64,000 bases of DNA from Rosettibacter firmus (lineage in GTDB: Bacteria > Bacteroidota > Ignavibacteria > Ignavibacteriales > Melioribacteraceae): contig NZ_JAYKGJ010000001.1 in assembly GCF_036860695.1 (NCBI RefSeq), positions 1,522,657 to 1,586,656 on the forward strand, written 5' to 3'. The first letter of the stretch is position 1, and the number at the start of each line of letters is the position of its first letter. Position numbers and translations under genes: made by a program. Shown piece after piece: positions 17,837 through 26,880 of the stretch. The notes beneath the pieces are model-generated. The model did not search any database and was not told the DNA's origin. It worked only from the letters and a program-made list of their open reading frames with translations.

Positions 17837-18985
17837 TTATTCTTGATTATCTACAGGTTTTAATGTGAATCTAAGAATAATATATCCAATCATACCTGCG
17901 ATGAGTGATGCTATTAGAATTGAAATCTTAGAATAATCTATAATTCTTGGATTATCGAAAGCAAGTAAAGTTATAAAAATTGACATTGTAAAACCAATTC
18001 CAGCAATAAATCCAGCACCTGAAATATTAATCCACTTTAAATCAGATGGCAATTTACATAGACCCAGCAAAACACCTAAAAATGAAAAAAGTATAATCCC
18101 AAGTGGTTTACCTAAGAGCAAACCTGAAATTATTCCAATACCATAATTATTTAATAAGTTGTTGTACCAGTCTGATTCTATAGCTATACATGTATTTGCG
18201 AGTGCAAAAATTGGCAATATTAAAAATGCAACAGGTTTATGTAAAAAATGTTGTAGATGATATGATGGTGATTCTTCATCTTTTTTATTAAAAGGAATTG
18301 CAAATGCAAGCAATACACCTGTTATAGTTGCATGAACTCCAGAATTTAACATGAAGTACCACATTATTATTCCACCAATAATATATGGTAAAAGGCTATA
18401 AACTTTAAGTCTATTTAATAATAAAAGAATAGCAAAAATGCCCAGTGCAGTAAATAAATTTATAAAAGAAAGATCTGAAGTGTAAAAAATAGCTATAACT
18501 AAGATTGCACCGAGATCATCAATAACTGCAAGAGCTGTTAAAAATATTTTTAATGAAGAAGGTACTCGTTTACCAAGTAACGATAATATTCCAATGGCAA
18601 ATGCAATATCTGTAGCCATTGGGATACCTGCACCGGATTGAGTATCGGTTCCAAAATTAAATAGTGTATAAATTGAAGCAGGAACAATCATTCCACCACC
18701 AGCAGCAAAAATTGGTAGAAGTGCATTTTTAATATCGGACAATTCACCTTTATAAATTTCTCTTTCTAATTCAAGACCAATTAAAAGGAAAAATATTGCC
18801 ATCAATCCATCATTAATCCAGTGAGATAATGAGTGATTGGCAATATCATAATTCCAGAAATTAATGTAGATTGTTTGTAGTGGAGAGTTAGCAACAATAA
18901 GTGAAAGAGCTGTCATAATAACCAGAAGAATTCCACCTGCCTTTTCACTCTCAAAGAATTCTGTAAATAATTTTGTAAGCTTCAT
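17837..18985 (-). CDS. nhaA: Na+/H+ antiporter
   Basis: 382-residue NhaA-family integral membrane antiporter that exports sodium in exchange for protons, for pH and salt homeostasis. Hydrophobic throughout, about 12 spans. Conserved family segments: FFLLIGLELEREI, PMATDIAFAIGILSLLG with the key aspartate, LTALAVIDDLGAILVIA with the paired aspartates that bind sodium, and SGVHATITGVLLA. C-terminal GIGFTMSIFI is also typical. Convergent with the SpoIIE gene (31-base gap). No sodium riboswitch or regulator is evident in the 463 bases upstream. Confidence 0.96.
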   Translation of the reverse strand: MKLTKLFTEFFESEKAGGILLVIMTALSLIVANSPLQTIYINFWNYDIANHSLSHWINDGLMAIFFLLIGLELEREIYKGELSDIKNALLPIFAAGGGMIVPASIYTLFNFGTDTQSGAGIPMATDIAFAIGILSLLGKRVPSSLKIFLTALAVIDDLGAILVIAIFYTSDLSFINLFTALGIFAILLLLNRLKVYSLLPYIIGGIIMWYFMLNSGVHATITGVLLAFAIPFNKKDEESPSYHLQHFLHKPVAFLILPIFALANTCIAIESDWYNNLLNNYGIGIISGLLLGKPLGIILFSFLGVLLGLCKLPSDLKWINISGAGFIAGIGFTMSIFITLLAFDNPRIIDYSKISILIASLIAGMIGYIILRFTLKPVDNQE

Positions 18986-19448
18986 AAAATATTTATCTTA
19001 TTTTTAAGATGAACAAAAAATATTATTAAGCATAATTGATAAACAAATTGGTTATAACATTAAAGCTAAGTTTACTGTATGGTAAGTACATTATTGCTTT
19101 GATATTATTTTAATTATAATTCAACTAAACTTTTGTGCCTTTCTATATCTGATTGAACTGGTTGATAAGTAAACAACAGATTTTTGTTAAAATGAAGCCA
19201 TATAATAATTTCAAGTTAGATAAATTTATTTAAGAAAACAACAAAAGTTGTAGAACCAGCAATTTATTAATTACAAAAGAATGTTATAATCGTTTTCTTT
19301 CTTTTCAGAAAATTTAATCACTTAAAATGTTTTTGTTCTATTAATCCAGGATTAATAGTTATATATCATATATTGATTTATTAATTTTTGAAAAACACAA
19401 TTAACAGATAGATAAGAATAAAGAGAATTCTCATAAAAAAGGAAAAAT
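18986..19448. other. Intergenic region between nhaA and the NAD(P)-binding gene
   Basis: 463 bases of AT-rich sequence between divergent genes, so it must hold promoters for both. The only clear structure is the inverted repeat at 19338-19358. I see no open frame of interest. Confidence 0.5.
19338..19358. promoter_or_regulatory. Operator-like inverted repeat
   Basis: CTATTAATCC (19338-19347), one base, then GGATTAATAG (19349-19358): perfect 10-bp arms. It lies ~90 bases before the start of the NAD(P)-binding gene. Size and symmetry suit a dimeric repressor or activator site. No regulator gene is adjacent. Confidence 0.5.
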
Positions 19449-20417
19449 ATGAAACAAACAATTTTAGGAGCAGGCGGTTCAATAGGTATTGAACTAGCAA
19501 AAGCTCTGAAGGAATACACATCAGATATAAGACTGGTAAATAGAAACCCGGTAAAGGTAAGTTCAACAGATAGCTTATTTCCTGCAGACCTAACTATAAA
19601 AAATAATGTATTTGAAGCTATTAAAGGTTCGCAAGTTACTTATGTAACAATTGGTTTTCCATATAATACAAAAGTATGGAAAGAATATTGGGTTCCTTTC
19701 ATTAAAAATGTAATCGAAGCTTGTTTGAAGTATGATTCAAGGCTTGTATTCTTCGATAATGTATATGCTATTGGAGGTGATAATGTAAATCACATAACAG
19801 AAAATTCACCAATAAGCCCAACAAGTAGAAAAGGTGAAATCCGTGCAGAAGTTGATAGACTTATTCTGGAAAATATTGACAAAAATAACTTGCAAGCAAT
19901 TATAGCACGTGCACCAGATTTTTTTGGTGGGACTTCAAGAGAAAACAGTGTTATTATAAATCTTGTGTATAATAATCTTATAAAAAATAAAAAAGCACAA
20001 TGGCTCTGTAATGCTAAAGTTATTCATTCAATGGGATATGTTCCAGACCTTACTAAAGGAACAGCTTTACTTGGAAATACTCCACAGGCTTTCAATCAGA
20101 TCTGGAATTTACCAACCGATCCGCAAAAAATTACAGGTGAAGAATGGATAAATCTTTTTGCAACAGAATTAAAAAAAGTTAGTGAATATACTGTGGTTCC
20201 CAATTGGTTAATAAAGGGAATTGGATTATTTGTGCCTGTTATGAAAGAAATAGCAGAAATGAATTATCAGTATGATAGAGATTATTACTTTGATAGCACG
20301 AAATTTAAAAACTACTTTAAGTTCACTCCTACTTCGAATGCAATTGCAGTAAAACAAACGATTAAACAAATAAAATATACAGAGATATCAGATGGTAAAA
20401 GAACAAAGAATCGCTAA
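19449..20417 (+). CDS. NAD(P)-dependent epimerase/dehydratase-like protein
   Basis: 322 residues, extended short-chain dehydrogenase (atypical SDR) fold. The nucleotide-binding loop is ILGAGGSIGIELAKAL at the N-terminus, with VNRNP after the second strand. YVTIGFPYN and LVFFDNVYAIG are the next core strands; the catalytic tyrosine is not in a clear YxxxK, as in atypical SDRs. Preceded by AAAAAGGAAAAAT. Substrate unknown. It sits alone, before a stretch of decayed sequence. Confidence 0.82.
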   Translation: MKQTILGAGGSIGIELAKALKEYTSDIRLVNRNPVKVSSTDSLFPADLTIKNNVFEAIKGSQVTYVTIGFPYNTKVWKEYWVPFIKNVIEACLKYDSRLVFFDNVYAIGGDNVNHITENSPISPTSRKGEIRAEVDRLILENIDKNNLQAIIARAPDFFGGTSRENSVIINLVYNNLIKNKKAQWLCNAKVIHSMGYVPDLTKGTALLGNTPQAFNQIWNLPTDPQKITGEEWINLFATELKKVSEYTVVPNWLIKGIGLFVPVMKEIAEMNYQYDRDYYFDSTKFKNYFKFTPTSNAIAVKQTIKQIKYTEISDGKRTKNR

Positions 20418-20766
20418 CAGCCATTCGTTATAATGTGGACAAATGTTGTTATATCAAGTGCAGTACTTCCATCAACTTGATGATGAAATACTTCTGAATC
20501 GCCATAACTTCTGAAGATTATTATTCAGGATATCCGGGAAATACTCTTTAAATTTTTGTGTCAAGTGCTTTAAAATCTTTTAATGATGATACGAATAAAA
20601 TATTTTCTTTTGAAATAACTACTTACACATTTTTGAATCCAATCTTTTTAGAAACTTCACGTAGTTTTTCATTCCACTTCTTAAAATTTTTTAAAGCAAT
20701 TTAAATAACACATTGTAATGTGTTTTATAGATTTTTCATTATATTGATTTTTGATTTCATCTCCGG
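20418..20766. other. Non-coding or decayed stretch
   Basis: No intact gene. On the minus strand, pieces such as KKWNEKLREVSKKIGF and VVISKENILFVSSLKDFKAL read like coding sequence broken by stops and frame changes, but I cannot identify a family. It adjoins the clear pseudogene at 20767, so it is probably part of the same decayed area. Confidence 0.4.
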
Positions 20767-21292
20767 CTATTTTGAATATTTTAAAACTACACCACCATTC
20801 GAAAGTTGCTGAGTAGAAACAAGAGAGCAATTTCTTAAATTTATTCCCTGTCTGAAAAGAGGTCTTCATAAAATAATTGGTGCAATTATAATACGATATT
20901 CGTCAAAAAGATTATTGTTGATAAAAGTTTCAGAAAGATTGGCGCTTCCAAATACATCATATATCTATCGCCTTGTTCTTTTATTTTTTGATTTCAGTTG
21001 AAGCATTTCCTTTGATCAGAGTGGAATTATTCCGCTCTACTGATTTCAATGTTTTTGAAAAAACGAGTTTAGGAATTTTATTCATCAGGTTAGTAATTAC
21101 ATCTTCTTTGGTCCAGTAAGCAACCATGCCTTCATAAGTTACACGTCCAAAAACAAGAAAGTCTGCCAATTGTAATTGTTCAATGCTTAGTTGTTCAAGT
21201 TTTTTTCCTAAATTACTTTATGAAAAGATAAATCCCAGTTTTTATTACCAAAGTATCCATCAAGTGTAATGAGGTTCCACAAGTTTTCTCAT
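20767..21292 (-). pseudogene. RibD C-terminal/dihydrofolate reductase-like gene, multiply frameshifted
   Basis: On the minus strand the family can be followed across several frames: MRKLV (start at 21292), frame change, NLITLDGYFGNKNWDLSFHK, stop/frame change, LADFLVFGRVTYEGMVAYW with FSKTLKSV, frame change, VFGSANLSETFINNNLFDEY, then RPLFRQGINL and SNGGVVLKYSK ending at a TAG at 20767-20769. Together these cover the whole ~175-residue RibD_C/DHFR-like fold. At least four separate disruptions show real decay rather than a single read error. It lies next to intact DoxX, SRPBCC and VOC genes on the same strand, a common grouping of small accessory proteins. Confidence 0.85.
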
Positions 21293-21357
21293 GGTTTACT
21301 TTAAATGTTTAATTAAGAATTTAATTTGATTTCTTACATACTTGATAGCAGAACTGT

Positions 21358-21729
21358 TTATCCTGGTAAAATTGGCTTTACTTTCCAGCGCATATACCAA
21401 ACGAAGGTAATGATTATAAAAAGAACTGCTGTATAGATTGCACTGCTGGTTTCACTTCTCATTAAGTGATAAACAGTAGCACTCACCGAGACAATCATCA
21501 ATCCTGCTAAAGCTAAAAGAAGCAGCCAGATATAAATTCGCAACAGTCCTGGTAAGATTAAACCAAGGGCAGCAAGTAATTCAGCTATACCGATGAAGTA
21601 ACGGAATCCGATTCCCAGAGATGCATTCATTATCTCAACATATTCTGCAGGTGGGAAAATCATAATCCATCCGTGCCATAAAAATTGAGCAGCAAGCAGT
21701 AACTGAATTGTCCAGAGAACTTTGTTCAT
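21358..21729 (-). CDS. DoxX-like small membrane protein
   Basis: About 123 residues from the ATG at 21729 (AAGGAAAAATT just upstream), preferred over an ATG 48 bases further out which would add a polar leader. Four hydrophobic helices: VLWTIQLLLAAQFLWHGWIM, a segment with FIGIAELLAALGLILPG, LLLLALAGLMIVSVSA and AVLFIIITFVWYMRW. The GIAELLAALGLILPG block is typical of DoxX/DUF4267-like proteins. Function poorly known; a redox-linked or scaffold role is only suspected. Member of the accessory cassette. Confidence 0.8.
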   Translation of the reverse strand: MNKVLWTIQLLLAAQFLWHGWIMIFPPAEYVEIMNASLGIGFRYFIGIAELLAALGLILPGLLRIYIWLLLLALAGLMIVSVSATVYHLMRSETSSAIYTAVLFIIITFVWYMRWKVKPILPG

Positions 21730-21792
21730 AATTTTTCCTTTAGAATTATTTATTAATAAATTTTCTCCAACCGGCATATAACAAAGAACTTT

Positions 21793-22233
21793 TTAATCCG
21801 GAATTACCGGCTCTACCAGTTTTGTTAATTGATCAAGTGAATCCTGCCATCCGAGATAGCAGAGTTCCTGTGGAATAGCATCCGGTACACCTTCCTGAAC
21901 GATTGTCACATCCGAGCCGCAGGAAACCTGTTTGATAGTAACCGTAGTAATCATTTCACCAGGCAAATTCGGATCATCAAATTGATCTGAATAACGAATA
22001 AGTTCATCTGGTATCAGTTCAAGGTATTTTCCTCCAAATGAATGACTTTTTCCCGACGAGAAATTTGTAAATGACATTTTATAAGTTCCACCAACTTTAG
22101 CAACCAGATGATGCACTTTGCAGGTAAATCCATTTGGTGGAAGCCATTTTGCCTGTGCATCAGCATCAAGAAAAGCTTTGTAAATTTTTTTAGGTGATGC
22201 TTTAAAAACTCTATGAAGCGTTATTGTTGACAT
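21793..22233 (-). CDS. SRPBCC (AHSA1-like) domain protein
   Basis: About 146 residues from ATG 22233, which has AAGGATAAATATT before it; the longer frame to 22263 lacks such a site. START/Bet v1-like fold: opening HRVFKASPKKIYKAFLDA, AKWLPPNG, GGTYKMSF, GGKYLELIPDELIRYSDQFD, MITTVTI and closing GWQDSLDQLTKLVE all match the activator-of-Hsp90-ATPase-like (AHSA1) subfamily common in Bacteroidota. Likely binds a small hydrophobic ligand. Starts between DoxX and VOC genes with short spacing, so probably cotranscribed. Confidence 0.88.
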   Translation of the reverse strand: MSTITLHRVFKASPKKIYKAFLDADAQAKWLPPNGFTCKVHHLVAKVGGTYKMSFTNFSSGKSHSFGGKYLELIPDELIRYSDQFDDPNLPGEMITTVTIKQVSCGSDVTIVQEGVPDAIPQELCYLGWQDSLDQLTKLVEPVIPD

Positions 22234-22309
22234 AATATTTATCCTTATTAAATTAATTAACAAATGAACTTATGAATCATTTCTATCAAATGATTGTTAC
22301 ATTTAATAA

Positions 22310-23200
22310 TTATTTTCCTTTATATGCTCTTTCTATCTCTGCTATATTGATTTTTTTTATCTGGAGCATTGCCTGCATAACTCTTTTTGCTTTGTTTGCA
22401 TCTTTATCATTCAGCATATCAACTAAAATTTTGGGAGTAATCTGCCAGGATACACCAAATTTATCTTTCAGCCAGCCGCACATACTTTCTTCTCCGCCAT
22501 CAGCTGTAAATTTATTCCAGTAGTAATCAACTTCTGTCTGGTCATTGCAATCAATAATGAACGAAATTGCTTCATTAAATTGGAAATTATGTTCACCGGG
22601 TCCATCCATTGCAGCAAATAAATTTCCATCCAGAATAAAATCACTGTACATAACAGCATTTTCATTGTCGGGAAATTTATAGATACTTTCTATCTTCGAA
22701 TTATTGAAAACAGATGTATAATATTTGATTGCTTCCTCTGCTTTACCAAAAGCACTATTAACAAAAAGGAGAGATGGAAAAATTTCCTGTTTTATATCAC
22801 CCTCTGCTAAAATTATCTGCCAGGATAATCCAAATTTGTCTTCAACCCAACCGTATTTTTTACTCCAGTCATATTTATTTAATTCCATTAAAACTTTTCC
22901 GCCATCAGAAAATTTTTTCCACAGGCGGTCTATTTCAGATTCATCTTTTACAAGAATAAAAAAAGAAATTGAAGGATTGATCTTGAATGCAGGTCCACCG
23001 TTAAGTGCCAGAAATTTAATTCCAGCTATTTCAAATTCAATTGTAAGCACACTTCCTTCCGGCTGACCTGAAGCTTGTGAAGATGCTTCATCATATCTGA
23101 AAACTTTACCAATCTTTGAATTCTTAAAAATAGATGTATAAAATTTAAAAGCGTCTTCAGCATTGCTGTCGAACCATAAACACGAAGTTATTTTTTGCAT
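22310..23200 (-). CDS. Two-domain PhnB-like VOC superfamily protein
   Basis: 296 residues made of two related VOC (glyoxalase/bleomycin-resistance fold) domains. Domain 1 begins ITSCLWFDSNAEDAFKFYTS and contains KYGWVEDKFGLSWQI; domain 2 repeats FGKAEEAIKYYTSVF and WLKDKFGVSWQI. This is the PhnB/3-demethylubiquinone-methyltransferase-like subgroup. The C-terminal helix adds MLQIKKINIAEIERA. Metal ligands are not obvious and the substrate is unknown. AAAGGAATATC precedes the ATG. Confidence 0.88.
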   Translation of the reverse strand: MQKITSCLWFDSNAEDAFKFYTSIFKNSKIGKVFRYDEASSQASGQPEGSVLTIEFEIAGIKFLALNGGPAFKINPSISFFILVKDESEIDRLWKKFSDGGKVLMELNKYDWSKKYGWVEDKFGLSWQIILAEGDIKQEIFPSLLFVNSAFGKAEEAIKYYTSVFNNSKIESIYKFPDNENAVMYSDFILDGNLFAAMDGPGEHNFQFNEAISFIIDCNDQTEVDYYWNKFTADGGEESMCGWLKDKFGVSWQITPKILVDMLNDKDANKAKRVMQAMLQIKKINIAEIERAYKGK

Positions 23201-23331
23201 GATGATATTCCTTTCAGATAATTAAACACTTATGATTTTTGAAATATAATAATGAAACAGAACAATTCCATTCTTAACTGATTTTGCATCAATAAGTTTA
23301 AGACTCTTTTTTCAATTCCCTCAAAAAATGA

Positions 23332-23763
23332 TTATTGTTTTGGATAAGTGTAATTTATCATCCACTGTACACCGAACTTATCAGTGATCATTCCGAAATA
23401 ATCTCCCCAGAATTCATCTTTCATCGGCACAGTAATTTTTCCATCTCCCAAAAGACTGTTGAATATTTTATTAGCTTATTTTTTGCTTTCAATATTTATT
23501 GTAACATAAAAATTGTTGCCAGAGTTTATATTAAATCCCATCGATTCAAGTGCATTGGTTGCCATGAGCATATTTCCTTTACCCATTGGTAATGCTACGT
23601 GCATAACTTTGTTTTTATCTTTTTCATTTAGATCTTCAGAGCCGGATGCATCTTTGAATCTAATTACTCCACCTATAAAATCTCCGCCAAAAACTTTTTT
23701 ATAAAAGTTAAATGCTTCTTCTGTGTTACCCGGAAAATTCAAGTACGGATTAATTGATTTCAT
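23332..23763 (-). pseudogene. PhnB-like VOC gene interrupted by one in-frame stop
   Basis: The frame starts at ATG 23763 (AAAGGGTAAAAA before it) with NPYLNFPGNTEEAFNFYKKVFGG, a PhnB-type VOC start, and runs to a TAA at 23476-23478. The same frame then continues without further stops as ANKIFNSLLGDGKITVPMKD, FWGDYFGMITDKFGVQWMIN and ends at 23332 with YPKQ. The two parts add up to a normal ~143-residue VOC protein. A single substitution (for example GAA or CAA to TAA) explains it; a sequence error is possible. Confidence 0.85.
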
Positions 23764-24323
23764 TTTTTACCCTTTATTATTTGAATTGCTTTTTAGTGTT
23801 ATTCTATTGTTGAGAGTAATAGCTTAAACATTATATTTGAATGCTATTAAATGAGGATAGTTTATAAACAATCATGCCTGCAATATATTTTTTTAGGATT
23901 TGTTTAGTAATTCACAAGTAAGTATGAGAATATCTTTGTTAGAACAACTTTCCTATTTTTCATTTATGCTTTTAATATGTGTGTCTTTGAGTTTAAATTA
24001 TCTTTTAATAACAGTTAAATACTTCTTTTAAAATCAAAAGACTCCTTAGGCATGGATAATTTTTTTAATTTCTATTGCATCCTTTATTTGCATTTGCCAT
24101 GTTATTAAATTCTTGTATAATACCTGTTGTCTCTGTCTTTCTTATTACTAATTATGTTATGAAAAACTTTATACAATAATTCTAAAATAAGTTTTTTATG
24201 AAGCAGGAACTGCTTAAATGCTGGTTGTTAACTTAATGAAGGAAAAGTGGTGTGACCGATGGTTCCTTTAGAGTTGTTTGACAAAATAATGTAGAATGTT
24301 ACAACGGTTTTAAATGGGAATTA
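23764..24323. other. Intergenic region between the VOC cassette and the defence operon
   Basis: 560 bases, no credible gene on either strand. It marks the left edge of the defence operon. I see no integrase remnant and no repeat matching the tRNA end. Confidence 0.5.
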
Positions 24324-26870
24324 CTAATCTTCTTTCATTGTTGAAATTAATTCCTCAATACTTTTAAATCTATATTTCTCGAAATTTTTTTGGTCTATTC
24401 GTTTAAAAGCCCATTTATTCTTGGTTAATTTCATTGCATCTTCACACCACAATTTTGTCCGTTTGTCTTTGTACTCAACGTCTACATCTTCCCTGCCTTT
24501 TGTTTCGAGGATCCAATGATTACCATTGTTTAATACTACTACGAAGTCAGGATAGTAGTGTCTGAGATTTCCTTCTGAATCCCTGTATTCGACAAAGAAT
24601 CCTATCTTTGGAACGATTTTGGAAAAGGACACAACATCTTCGGCTTTATCTAAAAATCTGGCAAAATCTACTTCAAAATCATTTTCGCAGGGAACATAGT
24701 TGAAGATGCATCGATTTGCAGGGTAAACCATTTTTGACCAAATAAAAGGTCTTATATCTGAAAGTTTAATAACATCACCTTTTTCTGGTTCTCTTTCTAT
24801 GAAAGTAAGGTCTTTGAATGTTTCTACAAATAATTTTATTAAACTCTCCTGAACCTCTGGAGAACTCAGCTTATAAAGGACTCTTGGATCATCAATATCA
24901 ACATTCTCATTGAATAATTTTTCTACAACATATTTCTTCACAAGAGGATAGAAAATAGCGAAGGCTCCCCCGATTTTCAATTGTTTAAGGATCTGGTCAG
25001 TATAATAGGCAATAACACTTTTTGGATCCTGAGGAACGGGTAAATCCCATTTTCTTTTAATAACTTCCATTCCTTTGAGCACATCAACTGCCACATATTC
25101 CATTTCTAATATTTTGTTTTCTAACGGTAGTGAAAGAGATGGAAGTTTATAAACTTCAACTTCTTCTAAGTGAAATTCCCTTATAAAAATTCTTGGAGAG
25201 AGAATGGGAATCTCAATATTCTTGTCCAGCTTGTTTTCATCAACAAATATCGTTGTTAAATTGAGTGATTTTTCAGTATCAAATTCAGTAAACTTGATGC
25301 CCTCTTGCGCTTCTAATTCTTCAAGAATATCAATCAAGCCAGGTGGTCCAATAACTTCAAGTGTATTTATTGATTTATCAACATTTGCATCTTCTTCAGG
25401 AAACATTTTTCTTAAACCTCTACCAATAACTTGTTCTGGAAGCACTTTTCTTTTTGATGTATAAGAACGTAATCCCACAATTACATTAACGTTTCTGACA
25501 TCCCAGCCCTCGTTTAGCATCAGAGTACTAACTATTGCTTCGTAAGGATTTTTCTCTGGAGCGGGGTCGTCAATGGTTTTTGCAAATTCTCTTGCTTTAG
25601 GTAAATCTGCTTTTTTAATTTCACCTGTGCTGTCTGTATGGATTAATAATACTTTATTCTTGAGGTCGGGCACGGAATTAACATAATTAAATATCTCGTC
25701 TGCCTCTTCATTTTCTGGACATTGAAGAAATAATACGGGTTTTTTATTCAAGGGTTTAAGTTTTTCTTTATATTCACGCCATCTTCTTATTCCCGCATCA
25801 ATCCAGGCTCTGTATCTTTCGACTGTCTTCTTAGATGCAATTTCCTCAGCACCCTTTACAAATCCTTTTAGTGGTAATTTCACGATGTTCATTTCGATGG
25901 CTTCTTTTAATGAAAAGTCAACAATGATCCATGGAAATAAAGCACCGGTTTCGGTTTTTGGTGTGGCGGTAAAGTCAAGTTCCATGTTGATACCTTTTCC
26001 ATGCCGGGATGTCAAATTTTTATTAAGTTCTAAAAGAATTTTTTTCCAAGCTTTTTCAAAACTGTAAATGTGGTGAGCTTCATCCTTCAAGATCATTATA
26101 TTAGAGCAGGAAGTAAGAACTTCTTTTATTCTGTTTTCTTGATAGATATTGGAAACATTATAAACAGCAGGTAATTCCATTACTTTATCTACATACTCCT
26201 CAACTTCTTTTTTCCTGCTTTGCTTTTCTTCTAACTGCTGAATATTGGTCAAAAACAACACAGCTTCTGGAATTATGTGAATCGGGTCTTCTTTAAGAAT
26301 CACTTTCAGATCAAATTCTTCCTGCCACTCTGGAGGAATAAGCGTCAATACACGGAATATTTTGCCATCCTTGAAATCCCTTGTTAGTCTGTCATAAATT
26401 ACGTTTTTTTCTCCTGCAATAAGCAGAAATTTTGAAGTGTAATCATTCTTGTTCTCTTTCTTATGATTAAAATACTGCCATACAATACTCAACGCCATAA
26501 CATAGGTTTTGCCTGAACCTGTCGCCATTTTAAAAGCATAAAGTGGATACTGATCATAAGAAGGATCGTAGCCTTGAATTGGTCCAGCACCAAAATCCCT
26601 TGCCATGTCTATGAAATTTCGTTTTTTCATTACTTCATAGACATAAATTAGGGTTTCAATTCCTTCTCTCTGACAGAACCAGAACTGGAATGGCTCCCCA
26701 TTTACAATATGATCTTCATTGAACCAATATTGAAGTAACCGCTTTGTCGTGTCAGTCGTGTTAGGATAACCTTGTTCTCGCCAGGTATAAACTGCTTTGC
26801 GAAGTTCATTAACCAGATATGCTTTGCTTGGTTGTCTTTGCTCAGGATGTAAAAGTTCAATCGGTCTCAC
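24324..26870 (-). CDS. Type III restriction-like helicase with C-terminal PD-(D/E)xK nuclease (Res-like)
   Basis: 848 residues from a GTG start preceded by AGGTGA. Superfamily 2 helicase: Walker A ATGSGKT (116-122), DEAH (263-266), TAT (301-303) and the motif VI region QVIGRGLRKMF. The C-terminus carries a nuclease core PDF (D775) and LETKG (E789, K791). The architecture matches Res subunits of type III restriction enzymes and related thermophile Mod/Res pairs. It is the last gene of the nine-gene operon; 10 bases separate it from the RAMP. Its natural partner, the methyltransferase, is the first gene, about 6 kb upstream, with a Cas10/RAMP module between. Role: DNA translocation and cleavage (inferred). 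Confidence 0.9.
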   Translation of the reverse strand: MRPIELLHPEQRQPSKAYLVNELRKAVYTWREQGYPNTTDTTKRLLQYWFNEDHIVNGEPFQFWFCQREGIETLIYVYEVMKKRNFIDMARDFGAGPIQGYDPSYDQYPLYAFKMATGSGKTYVMALSIVWQYFNHKKENKNDYTSKFLLIAGEKNVIYDRLTRDFKDGKIFRVLTLIPPEWQEEFDLKVILKEDPIHIIPEAVLFLTNIQQLEEKQSRKKEVEEYVDKVMELPAVYNVSNIYQENRIKEVLTSCSNIMILKDEAHHIYSFEKAWKKILLELNKNLTSRHGKGINMELDFTATPKTETGALFPWIIVDFSLKEAIEMNIVKLPLKGFVKGAEEIASKKTVERYRAWIDAGIRRWREYKEKLKPLNKKPVLFLQCPENEEADEIFNYVNSVPDLKNKVLLIHTDSTGEIKKADLPKAREFAKTIDDPAPEKNPYEAIVSTLMLNEGWDVRNVNVIVGLRSYTSKRKVLPEQVIGRGLRKMFPEEDANVDKSINTLEVIGPPGLIDILEELEAQEGIKFTEFDTEKSLNLTTIFVDENKLDKNIEIPILSPRIFIREFHLEEVEVYKLPSLSLPLENKILEMEYVAVDVLKGMEVIKRKWDLPVPQDPKSVIAYYTDQILKQLKIGGAFAIFYPLVKKYVVEKLFNENVDIDDPRVLYKLSSPEVQESLIKLFVETFKDLTFIEREPEKGDVIKLSDIRPFIWSKMVYPANRCIFNYVPCENDFEVDFARFLDKAEDVVSFSKIVPKIGFFVEYRDSEGNLRHYYPDFVVVLNNGNHWILETKGREDVDVEYKDKRTKLWCEDAMKLTKNKWAFKRIDQKNFEKYRFKSIEELISTMKED

Positions 26871-26880
26871 TTTTAATCAC

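Noticed and set aside
18986..19448. Sodium riboswitch or other leader before nhaA
   Set aside because: No conserved paired elements could be made out; only the operator-like repeat near the opposite gene is clear.
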